Position numbers and translations under genes: made by a program
Notes under the pieces: model-generated
What the model saw: the letters and a program-made list of their open reading frames with translations, nothing else
The model's database searches: none
What the model was told of the DNA's origin: nothing
Assembly: GCF_900129825.1 (NCBI RefSeq)
Contig: NZ_FQWZ01000001.1
Coordinates: 434,001-498,000 of the forward strand
Source: Hydrocarboniphaga daqingensis
GTDB taxonomy: Bacteria > Pseudomonadota > Gammaproteobacteria > Nevskiales > Nevskiaceae
Length of the DNA: 64,000 nt
Direction: 5' to 3'
Shown here: one piece after another, positions 42,634-52,435 of the stretch
How positions within the stretch are numbered: position 1 is the first letter of the stretch
Layout of the letters: each line of letters opens with the position of its first letter

Positions 42634-44658
42634 TTAATTCAGCCGCGTATTGAAGCCCATCGGCTTGCGCGCGTGCGGCTTCACGGCAACTTCGGCTTCC
42701 AGCATTTTCTTCAGTTCGGCTGCGTTTTCGAGTTCGCCCAGCAGCCGCGCGCGATTGCGCACCACCGCGTAGTCGCCCGGCGTCAGCGAGTCGATCTCGC
42801 GCACGCCGGCCGGCGGTGCCACGCCGAAGTAATGCTGAAACGCCAGTTCGCGCTGGTCGGGCTTCAAGAAGTCGAACTTCACCTTGAACGAGAAGCGACG
42901 CAGCGCCGCCTCGTCGAGATGGCTCATCAGGTTGGTGATGCAGGCAAACGGATACTCATGGCTTTCCATCCAGGTCAGCATTTCATTGACCTGGCTGATC
43001 TCCCAGCCCTGGCTGGCCGACTTGCGATCGCCAAGCAGCGAGTCCGCTTCGTCGAACACCAGAAACGCGCCGGTGTCGCGTGCTTCGGCAAACGCGGCGG
43101 CAATGTTGCGCTCGTTTTCACCAACCCACTTCGACAGCAGGTCGGAGGCGCGCTTCTGGATCACTTCAAGGCCCATCTCGCGCGCCAGCCAGCGCACGTA
43201 GGCGCTCTTGCCGGTGCCCGGCGGGCCATACAGGCACAGCGAAAAGGCACGCGTATCCAAGCCGCTGAGGCGCGTCGCGAGCTTGGCAAGATCGAGGTCG
43301 GCATTGATCAGACGCGGGTCGTACAACACGCTGTTGACCGGACGCGGCGGCGATTCGGCGCCGCGCATCACCTTGGCGATCGACGTAACCGCACGGCGGA
43401 TTTCCTGCGACCCGCCCGAGGTCAGCCGCGCCGACCGGACCGCGCCGGCCGCGATCGCCGGTGCCGCGTCGAAGTCTTCGGCCAGACGCCGCACGTCTTC
43501 GGCCGGGATCGACACCTGCTCGCGATCGAGCAGCCGTTGCCAGACGCGCTCGCGGACCTTGGCCGGCGGCACTTTCATCTCGATGGCGAAGGTCATCCGC
43601 CGCAGCACCGACGGGCCGAGCGCGGACGGGTCGTTGACCGTCCACAGCGTTGGCACGCGCGACTCCTCGAACATCTTGTGCATGAACACGCGCGATCCGT
43701 AGCCGCCGGGGCGCTCGGCCAGATACTCGTCGTAGCCGTCGGCGCGCAACAGGTCTTCGGCTTCGTCGAACAGCAGCAGCGCGTCGTTCTGGTTTTCGAG
43801 CAGTTTCTGGCTGAGCCGGAAGCTGCCGACGCGCTCGTCGCGCGACGGCTCCTGGCCGCGTTCGTCGGCCTGGCCGACGCCGTACAGCTTCAGGCCCAGC
43901 TGCGCAGCCAGGGTTTTGCAGAATTCGGTCTTGCCGGTGCCCGGCGGGCCGTACAGCAGCACGTGGATGCCGCGCTCCTGGCGGCTGGCGGCCTGCTGCA
44001 GCAGCGTCGCCGCCAGATCGCGGTCGGCGCGCAGGTGATCGTAGTCCTCCCATTCCAGCGACTTCAGCAGCGGATCGCCGAGCAGCGCGGCGCGCACGTC
44101 GCTCAGCGGCTCGGCCTGAGCCTGCAGGAAGCGCGTCAGTGCCGGCAGCGGCTGGCAGTCGGAGCGGTAGTCGATCGTGAACAGGCCGCTGGCCAGCAGC
44201 CGGCCGCGCGGCGACATCGCGTCGAGCAGCTCGCCGCGGGTCAGGCCCAGCAGCGTCGCCAGCACGCCCATCGTCGTGCTGTCACCGGCGCGGATCTCGT
44301 CGAGTTCGAGCATCTCGAACAGTTCTTCGACCAGCGGTAGCACCTTGGCGCGGACCAACGCGCCCATCAACAGCTGCTCTTGCTCGGACAGCCGCAGCAG
44401 TTCGCCGACGGCCAGCAGGTTCTGTTCGAGCACGCTGGGTTCGGCGCCGGCCAGTTGCTCGTCGCGGATGCGCAGCGCCTCGGCGATGATGTCGCCCGTG
44501 ATCGTGCGGCTTTCATCGCCCAGGTCGACCCCGAGCGGCTCGGCTTCGTCGATGACGAAGCGCGTGAATCCGTCTTGCGCCCAGCGGTAGCGGTCGACCT
44601 TGACCGAGAAATTGCGGAGCCAGCCGACCAGCAGGCCTTGCTCGAAGGGTTCCATCAT
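42634..44658 (-). CDS. Tandem AAA+ ATPase
   Basis: 674 residues with two AAA+ modules. An N-terminal helical region (1-230) with repeated LLE/ELL segments leads to AAA1 (Walker A YGPPGTGKTEF, about 236-246; Walker B LLLFDEAEDLL) and AAA2 (Walker A YGPPGTGKSAY, about 477-487; Walker B FLVFDEADSLLGDR). Both retain key residues, so both may hydrolyse ATP. It is of the COG0464 (Spo0VK/Cdc48-like) type; the substrate is unknown. ATG codons at 44656-44658 and 44653-44655 are adjacent. A role as unfoldase or remodeller is inferred. Confidence 0.8.
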   Translation of the reverse strand: MMEPFEQGLLVGWLRNFSVKVDRYRWAQDGFTRFVIDEAEPLGVDLGDESRTITGDIIAEALRIRDEQLAGAEPSVLEQNLLAVGELLRLSEQEQLLMGALVRAKVLPLVEELFEMLELDEIRAGDSTTMGVLATLLGLTRGELLDAMSPRGRLLASGLFTIDYRSDCQPLPALTRFLQAQAEPLSDVRAALLGDPLLKSLEWEDYDHLRADRDLAATLLQQAASRQERGIHVLLYGPPGTGKTEFCKTLAAQLGLKLYGVGQADERGQEPSRDERVGSFRLSQKLLENQNDALLLFDEAEDLLRADGYDEYLAERPGGYGSRVFMHKMFEESRVPTLWTVNDPSALGPSVLRRMTFAIEMKVPPAKVRERVWQRLLDREQVSIPAEDVRRLAEDFDAAPAIAAGAVRSARLTSGGSQEIRRAVTSIAKVMRGAESPPRPVNSVLYDPRLINADLDLAKLATRLSGLDTRAFSLCLYGPPGTGKSAYVRWLAREMGLEVIQKRASDLLSKWVGENERNIAAAFAEARDTGAFLVFDEADSLLGDRKSASQGWEISQVNEMLTWMESHEYPFACITNLMSHLDEAALRRFSFKVKFDFLKPDQRELAFQHYFGVAPPAGVREIDSLTPGDYAVVRNRARLLGELENAAELKKMLEAEVAVKPHARKPMGFNTRLN

Positions 44659-44866
44659 CAGACTGCCTCGTTCACACCCGCCGTACCGCGATGATGGGGC
44701 CGCAGTCCCAGCATGCAAATCGGGGTGGTGTTACAAAAGATGCGCAAATTGATTCCGTTGCAAAGCCAACGCAACAACCAAACCATCTGTACCAGCGCAT
44801 TGCACGCTGGAAGAAGCAGGGTCGATTGATTCAAGGCTGGTACAACGCCTTGAAAAATAATGAGAA
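44659..44866. other. Intergenic stretch between the AAA+ gene and the SRP RNA
   Basis: No gene is supported. It should hold the minus-strand promoter of the AAA+ gene and the 3' side of the SRP RNA. An inverted repeat TTCAAGGC-N9-GCCTTGAA (44830-44854) lies just downstream of the RNA and could help end it, but no U-tract follows on the minus strand. A 63-codon plus-strand frame here has no ribosome binding site and runs into the RNA. Confidence 0.5.
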
Positions 44867-44970
<104 letters not shown>

Positions 44971-44976
44971 AGCCGC

Positions 44977-44982
44977 ATTATC
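44977..44982 (-). promoter_or_regulatory. Candidate -10 of the SRP RNA promoter
   Basis: On the minus strand, GATAAT sits 6 nt before the first base of the SRP RNA (44970), the right distance for a -10 box. No clear -35 box was found. Confidence 0.5.
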
Positions 44983-45011
44983 GCTGATCGCCGCTGGTTT
45001 TGCCGAGTCGC

Positions 45012-45737
45012 TCAGCCGCTGGATCGTGCCGCACGCGCCGCTTGCTGCTCGACCAAGGTCAACGCGACCCGATCACGCAGGTATGCAGGGGCCAGGTCAT
45101 CGGCCGACCCGGCCTCGCCTCGCGCAAACACCGGCAGCGCCAGCGTCAGCGCGTGGCGCGCCCGCGGCAGCGCCGCGCCGTCGACGCTCAGCAGCCGATG
45201 CGGCAGCCGTGGCGTCAGCACGTCGGCATAGGTGCCCCAGCCGGTGCCGACCGCCGACCAGTCCCCGCCCGGCAGCGCCGAAAAATCGACCGCGCCGGGC
45301 GGCACGACTTGATCGGCGCACAACGGCGACGCCAATCCGGCCGCATCCCGGCCGTAAGCGCCCCAGTAGATCTCGCTCATCCGGGCATCGATGCAGGGCA
45401 GCACCCGCTCGGCGCCCTGATCCAGCGCGGCTTGGGCGAGCATGGCCAGCGACGTGATGCCGACCACCGGACGGTCCAGCCCCAGCGCCATGCCCTTGAC
45501 CAGGCCGACGCCGATGCGCACGCCCGCGAAGCTACCGGGGCCAATGCTGGCGATCAGGCCGTCGAGTTGCGCCGGCCGCAGCCCCGCATCGGCGAGCAGC
45601 GCGTGCACCAACGGCAGCAGGCGTTCAGTGTGCGTGCGCCCGACAACCTCGTGGCGCTCGACGATGGCGCCGTCGATCCACAGCGCGGCGGAACAGGCTT
45701 CGGTGGCAGTGTCGATCGCAAGCAGACGCAGCGTCAT
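45012..45737 (-). CDS. tsaB: tRNA threonylcarbamoyladenosine biosynthesis protein TsaB
   Basis: 241 residues of the ASKHA-type TsaB: LLAIDTATEACSAALW (about 4-19), HTERLLPLVHALL, IASIGPGSFAGVRIGVGLVKGMALGLD (about 63-89) and IDARMSEIYWG. It supports TsaD in making t6A37 in ANN-decoding tRNAs. The ATG at 45735-45737 fits the conserved start; the frame upstream is not conserved. It follows the helicase gene at a short distance on the same strand. Confidence 0.94.
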   Translation of the reverse strand: MTLRLLAIDTATEACSAALWIDGAIVERHEVVGRTHTERLLPLVHALLADAGLRPAQLDGLIASIGPGSFAGVRIGVGLVKGMALGLDRPVVGITSLAMLAQAALDQGAERVLPCIDARMSEIYWGAYGRDAAGLASPLCADQVVPPGAVDFSALPGGDWSAVGTGWGTYADVLTPRLPHRLLSVDGAALPRARHALTLALPVFARGEAGSADDLAPAYLRDRVALTLVEQQAARAARSSG

Positions 45738-45759
45738 CGGGATCTCGGCAGCAGCAGGT

Positions 45760-47658
45760 TCAAAGGTCGGCGGCCCAGGCCAGCGCCGCGTCGCGGTCGA
45801 CGCGCGGCATCGGCGGCAACGCATCCAGCACTTTGCGGCCGTACGGCTTGGTCCGCAGTCGCGGGTCGCCGATCACCAGCAAGCCGCGATCGCCGACGTC
45901 GCGGATCAGCCGGCCGGCGCCCTGGCGCAGCATCATCACTGCCTCGGGCAACTGGTAGTCGAAGAACGCATTGCCGCCGCGCTGGCGGATCGCGTTCAAG
46001 CGCGCTTCGAACACCGGGTCGCCCGGCGCTGCGAACGGCAGCCGATCGATCAGTACCAGCCGCAACGCCCGGCCGCGCACATCGACGCCTTCCCAAAAGC
46101 TGCTGGTGCCGACCAGCACGCCGTTGCCATCGCTGGTGAAGCGCTCCAGCAGCCGAGCGCGATCGTCGTCGCCCTGCACGTACAAGGCTTGCGTCAGACG
46201 CTGTTTGAGCGTCTGCGCAACCAGCTTGAGCGCGCGATGGCTGGTACACAGCACGAACGCGCCGCCACGAGACGCTTCGATCAGCGGCACGATCGCGTCA
46301 ATGAAAGCGGCCGTGTAGTACGGGTCGTTGGGTTCGGGCAGACCGGCCGGCAAATGCAGGCGCGCCTGCTCGGCGTAATCGAATGGGCTGTCCAGCGCCA
46401 GCGTCTGCGCGTCGGCCAAGCCGAGCTGGCGCTGGAAGTGACCGAAGTCGCCGTTGGCCGACAAGGTCGCCGACGTGAACACCCAGGCGCCAGCATGGGT
46501 CTGTCGCAGGCGCGCGAAGCTGTCGGCGACTTCGATCGGCGTCTGGTGAAAGCTGCCGCCGCGGCCGCGCGTCTCGACCCAGCGCACCAGTCCGGTGTCG
46601 GCCGTCGGCGCCGTCAGCTGGGTCCAGCGGTCGTACAACTGGGCTGCGCGCTCGAACACCGACGCCAGCACCGGCGAGCGGTCCTCGTAGGCTTTCAGCG
46701 CCTGACGCAGCGCGAACAACTGCTCGTCGAGCGTTTGCAGAATGGAACCGACCATCGGCCGCTGCAACAGGTCTTCGAAGCGCAAGCGGCCGTTGATCGA
46801 CGCCACCACGGCCTCGACCGGCAGCACGGCGGCGGTCATCGATTCGGCTGCCGCCACCAAGTCGGGCAAGTCGCCCCATTCCTCGGCTTCGGCTTGGGCG
46901 TCGCTGGCGATGTCGCGGAACTGGCGCGTCGACACGCGCACGCCAAAGAACTGCGTCGCCAGTTCCGGCAGCTGGTGGGCTTCGTCGACGACGACCGCGT
47001 CGGAGCCCGGCAGGATTTCGCCGAACCCTTCTTCCTTCAGCAGAAAGTCGGCGAACAGCAGGTGATGGTTGACCACGACCAGATCCGCCGCCAGCGCGGC
47101 GCGGCGCGCCTTGACCACGTGGCATTCGCCGAAGTCCGGGCATTTGGCGCCCAGGCAGTTGTCGGCCGTCGAGCTGACGCGCGCATACAGCGGATCGTCC
47201 GTGTTTAGATCGCCGATCTCGGACAGCTCGCCGCTGTCGGTGGCGCGCGACCAAGCGCGGATGCGCGTCAGTCGCTCGTCATAACGCCAGCCCGGCGTCT
47301 GCAGGGCACGGTCGAGGCGATGCAGGCAAACGTAGTTGGAGCGGCCCTTGAGCAAGGCGGTGCGGGCCGGCACCTTCAATGCCGTCAGCAAGCGCGGCAG
47401 GTCGCGCCGGTACAGCTGGTCCTGCAGATTCTTGGTGCCGGTGGAGACGACGATGCGCTTGCCGGCCATCAGCGCCGGCACCAGATACGCGTAGGTCTTG
47501 CCGGTGCCGGTGCCGGCTTCGACGATCAGCGTGCCGGCGGACTCGACCGTGCCGGCGACCGCCTCGGCCATCGTCTGCTGCGCGGCGCGCGGCACGAAGC
47601 CCGGCAAGCCCCGGGCGAGGACGCCGCCGTCGCCGAGCAGTTCGTCGACCTCATTCAC
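45760..47658 (-). CDS. DinG-family ATP-dependent DNA helicase (YoaA type)
   Basis: 632 residues, an XPD-like superfamily 2 helicase: FVPRAAQQTMAEAVAGT, Walker A VEAGTGTGKTYAYLVPAL (about 46-63), four cysteines of an iron-sulfur domain (C in NYVCLHR, and CLGAKCPDFGECH), DEAHQ box VVVDEAHQLPELA, and C-terminal QGAGRLIRDVGDRGLLVIGDPRL. The length fits YoaA rather than DinG (about 700). The start is GTG (47656-47658) at VNEVDELL; upstream frame is Arg/Ser-rich. It helps repair replication blocks. Confidence 0.9.
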   Translation of the reverse strand: MNEVDELLGDGGVLARGLPGFVPRAAQQTMAEAVAGTVESAGTLIVEAGTGTGKTYAYLVPALMAGKRIVVSTGTKNLQDQLYRRDLPRLLTALKVPARTALLKGRSNYVCLHRLDRALQTPGWRYDERLTRIRAWSRATDSGELSEIGDLNTDDPLYARVSSTADNCLGAKCPDFGECHVVKARRAALAADLVVVNHHLLFADFLLKEEGFGEILPGSDAVVVDEAHQLPELATQFFGVRVSTRQFRDIASDAQAEAEEWGDLPDLVAAAESMTAAVLPVEAVVASINGRLRFEDLLQRPMVGSILQTLDEQLFALRQALKAYEDRSPVLASVFERAAQLYDRWTQLTAPTADTGLVRWVETRGRGGSFHQTPIEVADSFARLRQTHAGAWVFTSATLSANGDFGHFQRQLGLADAQTLALDSPFDYAEQARLHLPAGLPEPNDPYYTAAFIDAIVPLIEASRGGAFVLCTSHRALKLVAQTLKQRLTQALYVQGDDDRARLLERFTSDGNGVLVGTSSFWEGVDVRGRALRLVLIDRLPFAAPGDPVFEARLNAIRQRGGNAFFDYQLPEAVMMLRQGAGRLIRDVGDRGLLVIGDPRLRTKPYGRKVLDALPPMPRVDRDAALAWAADL

Positions 47659-47671
47659 GACGGCCAGCGGC

Positions 47672-48301
47672 TCAGCCGCCCGCGAGGTCGCGTTGGATCT
47701 CGTCGACCTTGACCTGCGCCTGCAGGGCGCCGATCGCATCCCCCTGCGCCTGGCGTGCCGCTGCGATGACCTTCCAGTTTTCGAGCTCGACGTAGACGTT
47801 GCCGCGCGCCAGGCTGTTGGACTTCATCGCAACGCTTTCGGCGTTGTCGTACAGCTTTTTGTCCAGATACACGCGGCCCAGCGCCGACCAGACGAAGTAG
47901 TTGCGCGGCTCGATGCGTTGCGCGCGTTCCAATGCACCGCTGGCCTGGTCGTACTGACCCGCCGCGCGAGCACTGCGCGCCTGCTTCATCAGCGACAGGA
48001 CCGCCTGACTGCTGATCTCGTCGGCCGACTTCGGATACGCCGGCAGCACCTTGGGCGGCGGTGCCACCGCGACCGGCGGCGAGTACAGCGGCGTCGGTGT
48101 GTGGGCCGTGCTCGCACCCGGCGTCGGGTTCTGCCCCGGGCCGGGCGCCGTCGGCGCCGGGATCGTGCGCCCGATGTTGTCGGGCCAGGACGAAGTGCGC
48201 TGAGCGGTGGGCGTCACGCAAGCGGACAGCCCCAATGATGCTGCCAGCACCACCGGCAGCGCCGAGCGCGCCGGAAAACAGGCCTTGTAGCCAATCCTCA
48301 T
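47672..48301 (-). CDS. TPR lipoprotein, candidate PBP1b activator (LpoP-like)
   Basis: 209 residues: a signal peptide with lipobox LGLSAC (Cys28), a Pro/Thr/Ala-rich linker of about 70 residues, then TPR helices (MKQARSARAAGQYDQASGALERAQRIEPRNYFVWSALGRVYLDKKLYDNAESVAMKSN, about 123-180). The architecture and its place directly after mrcB match LpoP of Pseudomonas aeruginosa, an outer-membrane lipoprotein that activates PBP1b. Its ATG overlaps the mrcB stop by four bases (ATGA type). The role is inferred from architecture and gene order. Confidence 0.82.
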   Translation of the reverse strand: MRIGYKACFPARSALPVVLAASLGLSACVTPTAQRTSSWPDNIGRTIPAPTAPGPGQNPTPGASTAHTPTPLYSPPVAVAPPPKVLPAYPKSADEISSQAVLSLMKQARSARAAGQYDQASGALERAQRIEPRNYFVWSALGRVYLDKKLYDNAESVAMKSNSLARGNVYVELENWKVIAAARQAQGDAIGALQAQVKVDEIQRDLAGG

Positions 48302-50637
48302 TCGAAGATCTCGCGCAACCATTGCATGGGCTGGGATTCTGCAGCGCGTGCACACGGCGCCCAAGACTGCGGCGCATAGCCGCGCAGGTAGGGTATCAGC
48401 AGGCGACTGTCACAGCCCTCGTCGGCCTTAAGCCCGGTGACGGTATCGGCCAACTGCTCTTCGACATCAGGCGGCGGAATCAGGTCGAGCGGCTTGGCCT
48501 TCAGGTCTCGGATCAAGCGAGACCAGATATACAGCGCCCCGCTGGACCCGGTCAGGCCCATCGGCTTGTAGTCATCGCGGCCGACCCAGACCACCGCAAC
48601 CCGGTCGCCGGTAAAGCCGCTGAACCAGGAATCGCGCAGGTCGTCGGTGGTACCCGACTTGCCCGCCAGCGTCATCGTGTCGGGCACGATGCCGTAAGCG
48701 CTGCGGCCGGTGCCCAGGCGCATCACCTGCGTCATCGCCCAGGTCACCAGGTAGACCGGACCTTCGGGCAGCGTCTGCTTGACCCGGATCGGATAGCGGT
48801 TCAGCGGCTCGCCTTCCTTGGTGGTCACTTCGCGGATCGCCGACAGCGGGCTCTGGAAGCCGCCGGCCGCAATCGTGCCGTACATCTGCGCGACTTCCAC
48901 CGGCGCCACGTCGACGGCGCCCAGAAACATCGATGGCACCAGCGCCGGGTTGCCGGTGTAGCCGGCCTGCTTGAGCGTGTTGGCGACCGCTTTTTCGCCC
49001 ACTTCCAGCCCGAGCCGGACCGTCGGCAGGTTGTAGGACTGCGCCAGCGCCATGTACAGCGGCTGCGGGCCGTGCAGCTTGCGGTCGTAGTTCATCGGCG
49101 ACCAGATCTGCTTGGTCGGCAGCCGCAACTCGATCGGCTCGTCGTCGATCATCGAATGCAGGTTGTAGCGGTCGCCCTGTTCGAGAGCGGTCAGGTAGAC
49201 GAACGGCTTGGCCAGCGAGCCGATCGACCGCCGTGAATCCAGCGCCCGGTTGAACCCGGAGTAGCGCACGTCGCGGCCGCCGACGATGCCCAGCACGTCA
49301 CCCCCGCCGACGCTGGTGACCACGCCCGCCGACTCCAGCGTGCCGGCCGGCAGCTTGCGCGATTTCTCGATCTCGGCCAGCCCCTGCGCGATGTTGCGTT
49401 CCAGCGCCTCCTGCGAGCGCGGATCGAGCGTCGTGAAGATGCGCAGGCCCTCGTCGGTCAGATCGGAGTCTTTGTACTGCCCGCGCAGCTGGCGCTTGAC
49501 CAAGTCGACGAACGCCGGGTAACGCTCGACCCCGCCCTGCTTGGTGCCCGCCACCGACAGCGGCCGCTCGATGGCGGCGCGCATCTCGGCCTCGTCGATC
49601 AGGCCGCGTTCCTTGAACACGCGCAACACCAGATCACGACGGTCTTTGGCGCGGACCGGGTTGCGACGCGGGTTGTAGTACGACGCGCCTTTGACCACGC
49701 CGACCAGCAGTGCGACTTCGTGGTCGCGCAGCTCGCCCAGCGGCTTGTTGAAATAGAACCAGCTGGCCAGTCCGAAGCCATGGATCGCCCGGTTGCCGTC
49801 CTGGCCCAGGTAAATCTCGTTGATGTAGGCCTCGAGAATGTCGTCCTTGCTGTAGTGACGCTCCAGCAGGATCGACATGAACATCTCGTTGAACTTGCGC
49901 GTCCAGGTCCTATCGAGCGTCAGGAAGAAGTTGCGTACCAGCTGCTGGGTGACCGTGCTGGCGCCCTGCACCGCATGGCCGGCACGCAGGTTGACGAACA
50001 TCGCGCGCAATACGCCGCGGATGCTGATGCCGAAGTGGTCGTAAAAGTCGCGATCCTCGACGGCCAGCAGACCGTCGCGCAGCAGCTCGGGCACTTCTTC
50101 GAGCTTGACCAGTACGCGGTCCTCGCCCTGCTGCTGCGGGTAGATGCTGCCGATCAGCATCGGGTCCATGCGGACGATGTCGCGCGACTCGCCGCTGTCG
50201 GCGTCGGAAACGCTGGCGACACCGGCGCCGTCGAACTTGAGGCTGATTCGGTTTTCGGCGCGCGGGCCGTCCCAGAAGTGGAACGCGCGGACGTAAATGT
50301 CGGCGCCCTGACGATTCAGGCTGAACGTGCCCGGTCCTTCTAGGCTGCCCGAATCACGGTAGCCGAGGCGCTCCAGCTCGTGCTTCAGGTCGCCGGCGTC
50401 GAGGTTGAGCCCGGCATAAAGCTCCAGCGGAGCGGCGAACACCTGCGCCGGCAAGGCCCAGCGCACGCCGGCGAACCGCGTGCGGATGTCCTTGTCGAGC
50501 GACACCAGGTAGAACGAGAACACGATCAGGCCGATGCTGCCGAGCACCAGAACGACGGCAGCAGCCCCGTAAACGAACGAACGGGGAATGACCAGACGGG
50601 ATTTTCGGGCAGGGGGCGCCATATGGCGCGCCATCAT
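48298..50637 (-). CDS. mrcB: Penicillin-binding protein 1b
   Basis: 779 residues: a short cytoplasmic tail, a membrane helix (about 21-44), a UB2H-like region, then the glycosyltransferase domain with EDRDFYDHFGISIRG and GASTVTQQLVRNFFL (about 192-245). The transpeptidase domain has SIGSLAKP (SxxK, Ser at about 467), an SxN-type motif in SYN, and KSGTTDD (KSG). It polymerises and cross-links peptidoglycan. It overlaps the LpoP-like gene by 4 bp, so the two are translated together. Confidence 0.94.
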   Translation of the reverse strand: MMARHMAPPARKSRLVIPRSFVYGAAAVVLVLGSIGLIVFSFYLVSLDKDIRTRFAGVRWALPAQVFAAPLELYAGLNLDAGDLKHELERLGYRDSGSLEGPGTFSLNRQGADIYVRAFHFWDGPRAENRISLKFDGAGVASVSDADSGESRDIVRMDPMLIGSIYPQQQGEDRVLVKLEEVPELLRDGLLAVEDRDFYDHFGISIRGVLRAMFVNLRAGHAVQGASTVTQQLVRNFFLTLDRTWTRKFNEMFMSILLERHYSKDDILEAYINEIYLGQDGNRAIHGFGLASWFYFNKPLGELRDHEVALLVGVVKGASYYNPRRNPVRAKDRRDLVLRVFKERGLIDEAEMRAAIERPLSVAGTKQGGVERYPAFVDLVKRQLRGQYKDSDLTDEGLRIFTTLDPRSQEALERNIAQGLAEIEKSRKLPAGTLESAGVVTSVGGGDVLGIVGGRDVRYSGFNRALDSRRSIGSLAKPFVYLTALEQGDRYNLHSMIDDEPIELRLPTKQIWSPMNYDRKLHGPQPLYMALAQSYNLPTVRLGLEVGEKAVANTLKQAGYTGNPALVPSMFLGAVDVAPVEVAQMYGTIAAGGFQSPLSAIREVTTKEGEPLNRYPIRVKQTLPEGPVYLVTWAMTQVMRLGTGRSAYGIVPDTMTLAGKSGTTDDLRDSWFSGFTGDRVAVVWVGRDDYKPMGLTGSSGALYIWSRLIRDLKAKPLDLIPPPDVEEQLADTVTGLKADEGCDSRLLIPYLRGYAPQSWAPCARAAESQPMQWLREIFE

Positions 50638-50705
50638 ACCGGCTTGGCGCCGGATGCGGACGTCGGAGGGCGGCTAAACCCCGGCGACGTCGGCGTCGAC
50701 GGCGC

Positions 50706-51422
50706 TTATTCGCCGCGCACTTCGCGCTCGACCTGCTCCAGCGGCGTGTGGCGAACGTCCTTGCCCTTGACGAAGTAGATCACGTACTCGGCGATGTTCT
50801 TGGCGTGGTCGCCGATGCGCTCGATGGCCCGTACCGCCCAGATCAAGTCAATCACCCGGCCGATCGTGCGCGGTTCTTCCATCATGTAGGTGATGCACTG
50901 GCGCAACAGCGCCTCGTATTCGCGGTCGATGACGGCGTCTTCGCGGACCACCGCCAGTGCGGCGTCGGCGTCCATCCGCGCAAACGCGTCGAGCGCGCCA
51001 CGGACCATCTGCGAGACCTGCCGAGACAGATGCTGCGTCTCGACCATGTTCTCGTACATCCGCTCCTGCGTGGACAGCTCATGGGCCATCTTGGCGATCT
51101 TGTGCGACTCGTCGCCAATGCGTTCCAGGTCGGTGATCGTCTTGATCACCGCATGCACCAGACGCAGGTCGCTCGCCGTCGGCTGGCGACGCGCCAGAAT
51201 CCGCGAGCATTCCTCGTCGATGTACATTTCCAGCTGATCGACCTTGTCGTCAGTGCGGAACACGACTTCGGCCAACTCGGTGTCGAGTTCCATCAACGCC
51301 TTGGTCGCATCGATCAGCTGTTGCTCGACCAAGCCGCCCATTGCCAGCACGCGCTGGCGTACGTCTTCCAATTCAGCGTTGAACTGGCTGGAGATATGCG
51401 ACTTGTATCCGGTCGTATTCAT
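50706..51422 (-). CDS. phoU: Phosphate signalling regulator PhoU
   Basis: 238 residues with two homologous three-helix PhoU repeats, each with metal-binding EDAVIDREYEALL/TDDKVDQLEMYIDEEC segments. It contacts PstB and PhoR to keep the Pho regulon off when phosphate is plentiful. It is the last gene of pstSCAB-phoU on the minus strand. phoB and phoR are not in the window. Confidence 0.96.
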   Translation of the reverse strand: MNTTGYKSHISSQFNAELEDVRQRVLAMGGLVEQQLIDATKALMELDTELAEVVFRTDDKVDQLEMYIDEECSRILARRQPTASDLRLVHAVIKTITDLERIGDESHKIAKMAHELSTQERMYENMVETQHLSRQVSQMVRGALDAFARMDADAALAVVREDAVIDREYEALLRQCITYMMEEPRTIGRVIDLIWAVRAIERIGDHAKNIAEYVIYFVKGKDVRHTPLEQVEREVRGE

Positions 51423-51543
51423 CTGTCGCTCTTACCTTGGAACATCAAGCTGCGAAGTCGCTGCGTGTATTGCCGTTCTGTAGCCGCCATCGTTGGCCGG
51501 GCTTTCGCCACTGCGGAACGTCCACCGGACATTCCGCAACGAC

Positions 51544-52404
51544 TCAACCGTATCGACCGGTGATGTAATCCTCGGTCTGCTTCTTGGTCGGCTTGGTGAA
51601 CAACTGGTCGGTGTTGCCGAACTCGATCAGATCACCAACATACATGAATGCCGTGTAGTCGCTGACGCGAGCGGCCTGCTGCATGTTGTGGGTGACGATC
51701 ACGATCGTGTAGTTGTTCTTCAACTCGGTGATCAGCTCTTCGACCTTCAGCGTCGAGATCGGGTCAAGCGCCGAGCACGGCTCGTCGAGCAGGATCACGT
51801 CAGGCTGAATGGCGATGGCACGGGCGATCACCAAACGCTGTTGCTGGCCACCGGACAATCCCAGTGCCGAATCGTCGAGGCGGTCTTTGACCTCATCCCA
51901 CAGCGCGGCACCCTTGAGTGCCCACTCCACGGTTTCGTCGATGACGCGCTTCTTGTTGATGCCCGCGAGGCGCAGGCCGTAGGCCACGTTCTCGTAGATC
52001 GACTTCGGAAACGGATTGGCCTTCTGGAACACCATGCCGACGCGACGACGCAGCATCGCAATATCGACGTCGCGGTCGTAGATGTTCTTGCCGTCGAGCC
52101 GCAAGCCGCCTTCGACATGGCAGCCGTCGATCAGGTCGTTCATTCGGTTGAAGCAGCGCAACAGCGTCGACTTGCCGCAGCCCGAAGGGCCAATGAAGGC
52201 AGTGACCTTCTTGTGCGGGATCTTCATCGACACGTTATGCAGCGCGCGCTTCTGGCCGTAGTACAGGTTGAGCGCATCGACTTCGATGGCGATCGACTCG
52301 TCTTCGATCCGCGTCGGGGTCTGCGAGCGCTCCATCGACGAGATGTCGATGCCGTGGCTCAACTGGGTCTTGGTTTGCACGCTGGTCATGGTTTGATGGT
52401 CCAA
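51544..52404 (-). CDS. pstB: Phosphate ABC transporter ATPase PstB
   Basis: 286 residues. Walker [10 protein letters not shown] (about 72-80), signature LSGGQQQR, Walker [13 protein letters not shown], and H-loop VTHNMQQA are intact. The N-terminal 40 residues precede the ABC domain and are longer than in E. coli (257 residues); a second ATG at 52389 is possible. It energises uptake through PstC/PstA. Confidence 0.96.
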   Translation of the reverse strand: MDHQTMTSVQTKTQLSHGIDISSMERSQTPTRIEDESIAIEVDALNLYYGQKRALHNVSMKIPHKKVTAFIGPSGCGKSTLLRCFNRMNDLIDGCHVEGGLRLDGKNIYDRDVDIAMLRRRVGMVFQKANPFPKSIYENVAYGLRLAGINKKRVIDETVEWALKGAALWDEVKDRLDDSALGLSGGQQQRLVIARAIAIQPDVILLDEPCSALDPISTLKVEELITELKNNYTIVIVTHNMQQAARVSDYTAFMYVGDLIEFGNTDQLFTKPTKKQTEDYITGRYG

Positions 52405-52435
52405 GTTGAATCCTCGGCGCGAAAGCCCCGGGTGT

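Noticed and set aside
42481-44340. 619-codon plus-strand frame over the AAA+ gene
   Set aside because: Composition is typical of antisense frames, and the minus strand carries clear Walker motifs.
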